A stretch of 64,000 bases of DNA from positions 1 through 64,000 of the forward strand of contig NZ_QNUL01000027.1 of the NCBI RefSeq assembly GCF_003383615.1. Reading direction: 5' to 3'. The DNA comes from Dyadobacter luteus. GTDB taxonomy: Bacteria > Bacteroidota > Bacteroidia > Cytophagales > Spirosomataceae. The position numbers were made by a program, and so were the translations under genes. Positions 52,585 to 60,178 of the stretch are shown here, in pieces; within the stretch, counting starts at the first letter, position 1, and the number at the start of each line of letters is the position of its first letter. The notes under the pieces are model-generated. The model ran no database searches, was not told the origin of the DNA, and saw nothing but the letters and a program-made list of their open reading frames with translations.

Positions 52585-55500
52585 ATGAGGAAGATTATAT
52601 TATTCTGCTTTACGATGACTGTGCTATTCAGCATGCATGTCTCGGGGCAAAATCTTGCGGTTACCGGCGTGGTGTCCGCAGAAGACGGGTCGATTTTACC
52701 CGGTGTGAGTATTACTGTGAAAGGTACTACCCGCGGTACTACCACAGATGAAAATGGAAAATATTCCATAGATGTACCTGGGAATGTGTCATTGAGTTTC
52801 AGCTTCATTGGATTTCAAACCCAGGAAATCGCTGTTAGCGGTCAGTCGGTAATTAACATTACACTTAAAAATGACATCAGCCAACTGAATGAAGTGGTGG
52901 TTACGGCTCAGGGTATTCAGCGTGAAAAGCGCTCACTGGGTTATGCCGTTTCTGAAATCAAAGGTGACGTTGTCAACAAGGTTCCTGAGCAAAACTTTGT
53001 CAATTCCTTGAATGGTAAAGTATCAGGTGTACAGGTGACTTCAGGTGGTGCTCCGGGCCAGGCAGCCAGGATTACGATCAGAGGTGGTGCCAAATCTATC
53101 TCTGGTGATAACCAGCCTCTGTTTGTTATTGATGGAATCCCTGTTAGTAATGACAACGATGGAAGTGGAGCTGCTAACGAGGTAAGCGGTGCAGCAACGC
53201 CTAACAGAGTGGGAGATATCAACCCGAATGATATCGAATCAATCAGCGTACTGAAAGGTAGTGCAGCTTCTGTACTATATGGTAACAGAGGATCTAACGG
53301 GGTCGTTTTGATCACAACCAAATCCGGTAAAGGAACAAAGGGCAAACCTGTCATCACGGTTAATTCGAATATCGGTATTGATAATGCATTGAGACTGCCA
53401 TCTTACCAGACCAAATTTGCACAAGGTAACAGAGGTGCTTATCTTGAAGGTACATCCTTATCATGGGGGCCAGAAATTACTGGTCAGCAGGTAACGAGCG
53501 CAGCTGCAGGCGGAACTACCAACCTGACGGTTCACGATCCCCGTGCCGATTTCCTTAAAACAGGTGTTACGATCAACAACAACGTAAGTATTTCTCAAAC
53601 ACTTGAAAAAACTACTTTTTACGTATCTGTTGGTCAGAACAAGCAAACTGCAATTGTCCCTAACCAGGGTTACAGCAAAGCAAACTTCAGAACGAACGTA
53701 ACTACTAATCTTTCTGACAAGATTACAGCTGGGATTAATGTAGGTTACACAAAAAGTAACGGTGATGTACCCTATTTGGGACAGGATGGAAACAACCCAT
53801 TCTTCTCACTATTTCACGTTCCTGTAAGCTGGGATCTTAATGGCTATGGTTATCAGAATCCAACTACAGGCAGACAAATCAACTTCCGTGGAGGAGCGTT
53901 TGACAACCCACTTTGGACAGTAAACAAAACCTACTTCAATACTAAAAATGATCACTTCATCGGAGGTTTGAACTTTGCTTATACGCCAACTTCCTGGTTG
54001 AACTTTACGTACAGACTGGGTATGGATCAGTACACTGATAACCGCCAGTCTTTCAGAGATATCTACACAGGAGGTAATCCAAATGGATATCTGAGCAATG
54101 ACATCGTGAGCAGACAACAGATTACTTCAACTTTCGTTGCGAATCTGAGCCACAGCTTCAACGATGATTTCTCAGGAACACTTTCAATCGGACACGATTA
54201 CAACCAGAGAAAATATGACCGTAACGCGCAAACTGCTACCATGCTTGCATTGCCGGGAATTGCTCACATGAACAATGCTACGGCTTTCGATCCTGATTAC
54301 GAATATCATTCCAAAAGAAATCTGATCGGAACATTTGCTGATTTGCGTTTGGACTACCGCAATTACCTGTTCCTTGGCGTAACTGTAAGAAACGAGTGGT
54401 CTTCTACTTTGCCACAAGCTAACAGAAGCTTCCTGTATCCGGGTGTGAACGCTTCGTTTGTATTTACAGAAGCGTTTAACATTAATCCTGATGTTCTTAA
54501 TTTCGGAAAGGTGAGATTGAGCTGGGCCAAAACTGCCAGAGATACGGATCCTTACAGATTACAAAGTACATATATATTGGCAAGCGCGACTGACGGGTTC
54601 ACAGACGGTGTAACTTTCCCATACATTGGTCTGCCAGGTTACATGGTTAACTCTACAGTGAACAATCCAAATCTGAAACCTGAGTTTACAAGAGAAGTTG
54701 AAGCAGGTGTTGAATTGAAATTCTTCAAGAACAGACTTGGTGTGGATTTCACCTATTTCAATAACCGGAATACAGACGGTATCATTTCATTGGACGTAGC
54801 TCCAAGTACAGGAGCTTCTTCTCTGATCGTTAACTCTGGAAGAACTACGAACAAGGGTATCGAAGTAGGATTGGATTTCCAGGCAATTAAAACAAAGGAT
54901 TTTAACTGGAATGTTGGTGTAGTATACAGCCGCATTCGCACAGAAGTCAATGAACTTTACGGAGATCTTGACAAATTATATCTGGGTGGATTTAGTGGTA
55001 ACCCGGCTATCTACGCAGTTAAAGGTGAAAGGTATGGTAGTATAATAGGTGCAGGTTATAAAAGAACTAACATCAATGGCGTTCCTAATCCAAATGGCGC
55101 AATATCAACAGATGCGGATGGATATCCCCTTCTTGAAGACGGCTTGATTCTGGGACATATAGAACCAAACTGGACTGGTGGAATCACAAATACATTTACC
55201 TATAAAGGTATCAGACTTTCAGCATTGTTTGACACCCGCCAAGGTGGCCATATATTCAGCGGAACATCACAACTGTTAGATAACTATGGGGTTTCAGACA
55301 GAACCCTGGACCGCGGAACTAACATCGTTTTTGACGGAGTTGACGAAGAAACCGGTGTTAAAAACGATGTTTCAGCCGTGAAGGACCAGGATTGGTATGG
55401 ATACGTAAGCGGATCGAACGCGGAAGCTCACGTTTACAAAAACAACTGGGTTAAACTTCGTGAAGCTAATCTTTCTTACACATTCAATATCAAGAGAAGC

Positions 55501-55674
55501 ATTCTGCAGTCAATCGACTTGGGTGTTTATGGTCGTAACCTGGCACTTTGGACCAAGGTTCCGGATATTGATCCTGAATCCAGCTCATTCGGTTCTGGTA
55601 ACGGACAAGGAGCAAGCCGTATGGCCTATCCTTCTACACGTTCACTTGGTGTAAATGTTAAGTTGACTTTCTAA
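52585..55674 (+). CDS. SusC/RagA family TonB-linked outer membrane transporter (pair 3)
   Basis: This 1029-residue transporter has a signal peptide (about 1-22, HVSGQ) and a beta-sandwich with VTGVVSAEDGSILPGVSI. The linker QLNEVVVTAQGIQREKRSLGYAVSE is close to that of susC1. The plug has DIESISVLKGSAASVLYGNRGSNGVVLITTKSG. The barrel ends in GVNVKLTF. The TonB-energised channel is completed by the SusD encoded 11 nt downstream. It is divergent from pair 2, and by linker and SusD type a paralogue of pair 1. Its leader is short. The ligand is not predictable. Confidence 0.96.
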   Translation: MRKIILFCFTMTVLFSMHVSGQNLAVTGVVSAEDGSILPGVSITVKGTTRGTTTDENGKYSIDVPGNVSLSFSFIGFQTQEIAVSGQSVINITLKNDISQLNEVVVTAQGIQREKRSLGYAVSEIKGDVVNKVPEQNFVNSLNGKVSGVQVTSGGAPGQAARITIRGGAKSISGDNQPLFVIDGIPVSNDNDGSGAANEVSGAATPNRVGDINPNDIESISVLKGSAASVLYGNRGSNGVVLITTKSGKGTKGKPVITVNSNIGIDNALRLPSYQTKFAQGNRGAYLEGTSLSWGPEITGQQVTSAAAGGTTNLTVHDPRADFLKTGVTINNNVSISQTLEKTTFYVSVGQNKQTAIVPNQGYSKANFRTNVTTNLSDKITAGINVGYTKSNGDVPYLGQDGNNPFFSLFHVPVSWDLNGYGYQNPTTGRQINFRGGAFDNPLWTVNKTYFNTKNDHFIGGLNFAYTPTSWLNFTYRLGMDQYTDNRQSFRDIYTGGNPNGYLSNDIVSRQQITSTFVANLSHSFNDDFSGTLSIGHDYNQRKYDRNAQTATMLALPGIAHMNNATAFDPDYEYHSKRNLIGTFADLRLDYRNYLFLGVTVRNEWSSTLPQANRSFLYPGVNASFVFTEAFNINPDVLNFGKVRLSWAKTARDTDPYRLQSTYILASATDGFTDGVTFPYIGLPGYMVNSTVNNPNLKPEFTREVEAGVELKFFKNRLGVDFTYFNNRNTDGIISLDVAPSTGASSLIVNSGRTTNKGIEVGLDFQAIKTKDFNWNVGVVYSRIRTEVNELYGDLDKLYLGGFSGNPAIYAVKGERYGSIIGAGYKRTNINGVPNPNGAISTDADGYPLLEDGLILGHIEPNWTGGITNTFTYKGIRLSALFDTRQGGHIFSGTSQLLDNYGVSDRTLDRGTNIVFDGVDEETGVKNDVSAVKDQDWYGYVSGSNAEAHVYKNNWVKLREANLSYTFNIKRSILQSIDLGVYGRNLALWTKVPDIDPESSSFGSGNGQGASRMAYPSTRSLGVNVKLTF

Positions 55675-55685
55675 AAGAAACAGAT

Positions 55686-57125
55686 ATGAAATTTTTCAAT
55701 AAAAAATATATCTATCCTGCCGTGATGGCTTCGTTCCTGATGGTAACCGGAACCGCCTGTGAGGATAGTCTGAACATCAATACAGACCCAAACTCATTTA
55801 CTGATGTTCCGTTACGTACTATTTTGCCAGCCGCTCAGGTAAATCTTGCTTACGCCCTTGGGGGTGATGCCAGCCGATATACCGGTTCCATCGTTCAATA
55901 TTATGGCGGTCACCGCGGTCAGCCTCTGGAATACAGCCAATTTACATTCAACCCATCTACAACGGATACGTTTTGGGATAGAATGTATACTTCTGTTCTC
56001 ACTCAAATGAAGGCCGTAATGGCTAAAGCTGATGAAAATGATGATAAGATATATACCGGTATTGCTCAGATCACTACCGCTCAGACAATTTCTATCTTAA
56101 CTGATATTTTCGGAGATATTCCCTACAGTGAAGCACTTCTCAGCACTGAGAATATTACTCCTTCTTATGATAAGCAGGAAGCGATTTATACAGCTTTGAT
56201 TGATTTGCTGAATCAGGGTATAGCGAATGTAAAATCAGGGCAGGGAACCAAACCAGGTACTGATGATCTGGTGTATGGAGGCGATGTTGCCAAATGGGAA
56301 AAGTTTGCAAACTCTCTTAAACTGAGACTTTACAATCACCTGAGCAAAGTACAGCCCAATGCGGCTGCGGAATTTCTTGCAACCAATCCTGCTCTGATTA
56401 CTGCCAATGCAGACAATGCGAAAGTCACTTTTGGTGCAAATGCTTCTAATGCCAACCCTATTTACCAATTCGACGTATTGTCGGGTAGAAAAGATATGGC
56501 GGTATCAAGCACAATCGTGAATAAACTAAAAGCGCTGTCCGATCCGAGAATTCCTGTGTATTTCCATGGAATTGCGAATGGAGCGAACGCAGGACAGTAT
56601 GTTGGTAACGGTCCTGGTGTGAACGATGACGATTCAGGCGAGACTAAGTTTTCAAGAGTGGGAAGTTTTTATGCATCAAGCACTTCTCCGGTTGTTTTCC
56701 TGAGTGCTGCAGAGGTACAGTTTATCATTGCTGAGGTACAGTTCCGCAAAGGAGACCAGGCTGCTGCTACAACTGCTTACAATGCTGCTGTAAAAAATGA
56801 CTTTGCTGCCTTGGGACTTTCCGCTGCATCTGATGCGTACCTGGCAACGACTGCTGTCAAATATGACAATACTTTAAACAGGATTCTGGAGCAGAAATGG
56901 ATTACCATGTATCAGGCTCCTTATGAAGCATGGGTTGACTGGCGTCGTACCGGCTTCCCTCAGCTTGCTATACCGGTAACAAACTTTAATGGTGGTGTTA
57001 CGCCAAGAAGATTACCATATCCGCAATTGGAATTGAACCTGAACCGTCAGTCCATTGAGGCAGGCCCTGGTTTCCTTACTTCTGTTGAAGCGATGAAATC
57101 AAGAGTATGGTGGGATAAAGAATAA
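55686..57125 (+). CDS. SusD-like outer membrane lipoprotein (pair 3)
   Basis: This 479-residue lipoprotein has the lipobox TGTAC and CEDSLNINTDPNSF, as in pair 1. The pattern IYTGIAQITTAQTISILTDIFGDIPYSEALL and WEKFANSLKLRLYNHLSKVQ is that of SusD-like_2. The C-terminus has DWRRTGFPQLAIPV. It follows susC3 by 11 nt and ends at a strong hairpin terminator, so the pair is one transcript. The similarity to SusD of pair 1 suggests duplication of an ancestral pair on both sides of pair 2. Confidence 0.95.
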   Translation: MKFFNKKYIYPAVMASFLMVTGTACEDSLNINTDPNSFTDVPLRTILPAAQVNLAYALGGDASRYTGSIVQYYGGHRGQPLEYSQFTFNPSTTDTFWDRMYTSVLTQMKAVMAKADENDDKIYTGIAQITTAQTISILTDIFGDIPYSEALLSTENITPSYDKQEAIYTALIDLLNQGIANVKSGQGTKPGTDDLVYGGDVAKWEKFANSLKLRLYNHLSKVQPNAAAEFLATNPALITANADNAKVTFGANASNANPIYQFDVLSGRKDMAVSSTIVNKLKALSDPRIPVYFHGIANGANAGQYVGNGPGVNDDDSGETKFSRVGSFYASSTSPVVFLSAAEVQFIIAEVQFRKGDQAAATTAYNAAVKNDFAALGLSAASDAYLATTAVKYDNTLNRILEQKWITMYQAPYEAWVDWRRTGFPQLAIPVTNFNGGVTPRRLPYPQLELNLNRQSIEAGPGFLTSVEAMKSRVWWDKE

Positions 57126-57149
57126 TCCCTGTTGGAAAAGAATATGAGA

Positions 57150-57179
57150 AAAACCGCTACAAATCATTGTGGCGGTTTT
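57150..57179 (+). terminator. terminator after susD3
   Basis: AAAACCGC (57150-57157) pairs with GCGGTTTT (57172-57179), with ACAA/TTGT inside, ending in a T-run. It lies 25 nt past the SusD stop. Confidence 0.88.
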
Positions 57180-57233
57180 TCTCGTTTAAAGTATATAATT
57201 ATTCCTGTATAAGCTGCCATTTCAATTTTTCAT

Positions 57234-57241
57234 TAACTTTG
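57234..57241 (+). promoter_or_regulatory. -7 promoter box of the AlaA-like gene
   Basis: TAACTTTG at 57234-57241 matches TAnnTTTG and lies 26 nt upstream of the ATG at 57268. There is no obvious -33 TTG at the proper distance. Confidence 0.45.
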
Positions 57242-57267
57242 AAAATCAATAGCATTACAATCAGCTC

Positions 57268-58512
57268 ATGGAATTTTTAAAAAGCCAACGCCTCAACAAT
57301 CTTAAGTATGAGATCAGAGGTGCTACGTATCAGAAAGCACTGGAACTCGAAAGCCAGGGTTTTAAAATCCACAATCTGAATATTGGTAATCCGGCACCTT
57401 TCGGGTTCGATTCTCCGGATGAAATCGTACATGATATCATCATGAACTTACGAAATGCTCAGGGTTATTCAGATTCAAGAGGTCTGTTTGCCGCGCGCAA
57501 AGCCGTAATGCACTACACCCAAACCATCGGTATTCAGGATGTAGAAATCAATGATATTTTTATAGGGAACGGCGTAAGTGAGCTCATTTTGCTCTCAATG
57601 CAGGCACTGCTCAATCCCGGAGACGAAGTACTCGTCCCAAGTCCTGACTATCCGCTTTGGACGGCTTCTATTGCCCTGAGTGGCGGAACACCGGTACATT
57701 ATATATGTGACGAGCAGGCCGACTGGAATCCGGATCTGGAGGATATGGAGAAAAAAATCACTTCCCGTACTAAAGGTATTGTACTCATCAACCCGAACAA
57801 TCCAACTGGTGCAGTATATGAAAAAGACGTCTTGTTGCGTATAGCCAAAATGGCTGAAGAACACGGCCTGATCATTTTCTCAGATGAGATTTATGACAAA
57901 ATCCTGTACGACGGAGCTGTACACTATCCGATGGGTTCTCTCGTGACGGATACATTATGCGTCTCTTATGGAGGTCTGTCCAAAAACTACCGTTCTGCCG
58001 GTTTCCGTGGAGGGTGGATGATATTGAGCGGAGCCAAACAAAAAGCCAGGTCCTATATGGAAGGACTTTTGTTGCTGGCGAGCCTTCGTCTATGTGCGAA
58101 CGTTCCTACGCAATATGCCATCCAGACTGCCCTGGGAGGGTACCAAAGTATCAATGAACTGATTACTCCGAATGGAAGACTTTATAAACAGATCAATCTG
58201 GTGTATGACCGGCTGGTTTCTATACCGGGCATCACTTGCGTAAAACCCAAAGGATCTCTGTACGTTTTTCCTAAAATTGATCTCAAAAAGTTCGGCCTCA
58301 AAAATGACGAGCAGTTTGTTTATGATTTACTGAGCGAACAAAAAGTACTTGTCGTGGCAGGAACAGGCTTCAATTATAAAAGCGATGACCATTTCCGAAT
58401 CGTTATTTTGCCAACACTTGATGAACTGAACCAGGCGATGGATAAACTGGAATTTTTCCTTGAAAACCGTCGTGTACTCTCGTCAAGAACCGTGGAAGAT
58501 GTTATCGCCTGA
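57268..58512 (+). CDS. alaA: alanine-synthesising aminotransferase (AlaA-like)
   Basis: This 414-residue class I/II PLP enzyme resembles E. coli AlaA along the whole length: KIHNLNIGNPAPFGFDSPDEI, GNGVSELILLSMQALLNPGDE, VPSPDYPLWTASIALSGG, VLINPNNPTGAVY, FSDEIYDKILYDGA, SYGGLSKNYRSAGFRGGWM (the PLP lysine in SKNYR), LCANVPTQYAIQTALGGYQS and VKPKGSLYVFPKIDLKKF. It catalyses pyruvate/glutamate transamination to alanine. The C-terminal tail of about ten residues extends past the family. The queuosine precursor transporter gene starts 38 nt downstream and may be co-transcribed. Confidence 0.93.
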   Translation: MEFLKSQRLNNLKYEIRGATYQKALELESQGFKIHNLNIGNPAPFGFDSPDEIVHDIIMNLRNAQGYSDSRGLFAARKAVMHYTQTIGIQDVEINDIFIGNGVSELILLSMQALLNPGDEVLVPSPDYPLWTASIALSGGTPVHYICDEQADWNPDLEDMEKKITSRTKGIVLINPNNPTGAVYEKDVLLRIAKMAEEHGLIIFSDEIYDKILYDGAVHYPMGSLVTDTLCVSYGGLSKNYRSAGFRGGWMILSGAKQKARSYMEGLLLLASLRLCANVPTQYAIQTALGGYQSINELITPNGRLYKQINLVYDRLVSIPGITCVKPKGSLYVFPKIDLKKFGLKNDEQFVYDLLSEQKVLVVAGTGFNYKSDDHFRIVILPTLDELNQAMDKLEFFLENRRVLSSRTVEDVIA

Positions 58513-58550
58513 TTTTCAGTTTAACTCGAACCTAATTTTATTGATCATCA

Positions 58551-59339
58551 ATGATACTGCAAGACCCATCACTACAGGAAGCCAAAAGACAACGACTTTT
58601 TCTGGTTTTATGCGGTATCTTTCTTACAAATGCACTGATAGCTGAAATTATCGGTGGTAAAATTTTCTCGGTGGAGGCGCTTCTGGGCATTCCGCCAGCC
58701 CAGTTGCTGATCGGTGGTCAGCGACTGGACTTTAACATGACAGCCGGTGTAGTGAACTGGCCTGTCGTTTTTATTACTTCAGATATTATCAATGAGTATT
58801 TTGGTAAAAAAGGTGTAAAACGCATCTCTTATCTTACTGCCGGTTTCATTGTATATACTTTTATTACAGTATTGGTAGCTACCAAACTTCCTCCCGCACA
58901 ATTCTGGCTGGATCTGAATGGTAAAGACAATGCCGGAAATGTATTCAATATCAACGATGCTTTCACCCGGATTTTCAATCAGGGGTTGGGTATTATGGTA
59001 GGATCTATCGTGGCTTTTTTACTCGGACAATTACTGGATATTTCCGTTTTCTCATGGCTTCGTAAAAAAACAGGAGGTAAGTATATCTGGCTTCGGGCAA
59101 CAGGTTCTACCATGTTTTCTCAATTGATTGACAGTTTCCTTGTAATCGGTATCGCCTTTTACGTATTCGGAAACTGGGATCTGAAACAGGTGTTTTCAGT
59201 AGGAAGTATTAATTATCTGTACAAAGGGATGATCGCCATTTGCCTTACGCCACTCCTTTACATAGCACATTATTTTATAGACGGATACCTGGGCAGGGAA
59301 TACGCAGAAGCACTCACGCACAAAGCTTCGGAAGAGTAA
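58551..59339 (+). CDS. queuosine precursor transporter (VUT/YhhQ family)
   Basis: This 262-residue inner-membrane protein has about six hydrophobic segments. The family pattern includes IIGGKIFSVEA, VVNWPVVFITSDIINEYFGKKGVKRISYLTAGF, and the C-terminal half with RIFNQGLGIMVGSIVAFLLGQLLDISVFSWLRKKTGGKYIWLRATGSTMFSQLIDS. VUT proteins import queuosine precursors such as preQ0 or preQ1 for tRNA modification. It follows the AlaA-like gene on the same strand, and its end lies at a palindromic word array shared with the convergent SpoU gene. The length is usual. Confidence 0.9.
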   Translation: MILQDPSLQEAKRQRLFLVLCGIFLTNALIAEIIGGKIFSVEALLGIPPAQLLIGGQRLDFNMTAGVVNWPVVFITSDIINEYFGKKGVKRISYLTAGFIVYTFITVLVATKLPPAQFWLDLNGKDNAGNVFNINDAFTRIFNQGLGIMVGSIVAFLLGQLLDISVFSWLRKKTGGKYIWLRATGSTMFSQLIDSFLVIGIAFYVFGNWDLKQVFSVGSINYLYKGMIAICLTPLLYIAHYFIDGYLGREYAEALTHKASEE

Positions 59340-59407
59340 GGGGCAAATGGAAAAGGGCATGGGAAAAGGAACATGCCCAAAACCCACTACCCTATGCCCA
59401 TTGCCCC
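59340..59407. repeat. palindromic GGGC/GCCC word array between convergent genes
   Basis: The 80-nt gap between the transporter and SpoU genes is built of repeated complementary words. GGGCATG (59355-59361) pairs with CATGCCC (59372-59378), and an outer GGGGCAAATGG (59340-59350) pairs imperfectly with CCATTGCCCC (59398-59407). It probably forms nested hairpins in both transcripts, as at the other convergent junctions. Confidence 0.6.
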
Positions 59408-59419
59408 AAGCCCGGAACC

Positions 59420-60178
59420 CTATGCTCCTAAACTCCGTCTCAAATTATCCAGAATTACCGCAGTTGCGATACCTACATTGAGCGATTCGGCTTCACCGAA
59501 ACGGGGGATGGTTACTTTTTCTCTTACATAAGTTTCAACATCCTCTCCTACTCCATTGGCTTCATTACCCATGATGATGTATCCACCCTTTGGAGAAAAC
59601 TGAAAATCATACAAGGAATGCCCACCGAGAAAAGCACCTATTACTGTTTTATTTCCGGCATGTTTTCCCAAATATTCAGCCAGATCCGTGTAATACAGTT
59701 TCACTCTGGTAAAAGATCCTTTACTTGCAGCAATCACTTTGGGATTATACAGATCCGTAGTAGAATTGGAGCAAACGATTTTATTGATCCCATACCAATC
59801 TGCAATTCTGATAATCGTGCCCAGATTACCCGGATCATTGATATCATCCAATACAATCACATATTCTGATTCACTGGCATCCAGAAAAATATTTTCTTTA
59901 ATCTTCGCAACAGCCAGGCATGAATCATTCGTTTGAAATGAACCCAACCCTTCAAGTTCAGTTAATGTGACGGTTTCGATCACAGTTTTATGCTGACTTA
60001 AAATACTTGAGTATTTTTGCTGAAATTCCTGTGTAGCCAATACAAACTCAACGTCGAAATCAGAACGGATCAATTCCAGTACACTTTTGGCACCTTCAAT
60101 AATAAACGACTGATTAAGCTGACGATACTTTTTGATTTTCAGCGAGTTAATGTACTTAATACGATTTTTGGAAAGCAT
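59420..60178 (-). CDS. SpoU-type RNA 2-prime-O-ribose methyltransferase
   Basis: This 252-residue enzyme has an N-terminal substrate-recognition region (KIKKYRQLNQSFIIEGAKSVLELI) and a trefoil-knot methyltransferase domain: IVLDDINDPGNLGTIIRIADWYGINKIV, then GYIIMGNEANGVGEDV and IPRFGEAESLNVGIATAVILDNLRR. These are motifs 1-3 of the SpoU family, binding S-adenosylmethionine and an RNA ribose. It resembles the RNA methyltransferase often paired with tamL in Bacteroidota and is distinct from the rlmB-like enzyme at 26696. The start ATG at 60178 shares one base with the TTG start of tamL on the other strand. The RNA target is unknown. Confidence 0.92.
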   Translation of the reverse strand: MLSKNRIKYINSLKIKKYRQLNQSFIIEGAKSVLELIRSDFDVEFVLATQEFQQKYSSILSQHKTVIETVTLTELEGLGSFQTNDSCLAVAKIKENIFLDASESEYVIVLDDINDPGNLGTIIRIADWYGINKIVCSNSTTDLYNPKVIAASKGSFTRVKLYYTDLAEYLGKHAGNKTVIGAFLGGHSLYDFQFSPKGGYIIMGNEANGVGEDVETYVREKVTIPRFGEAESLNVGIATAVILDNLRRSLGA

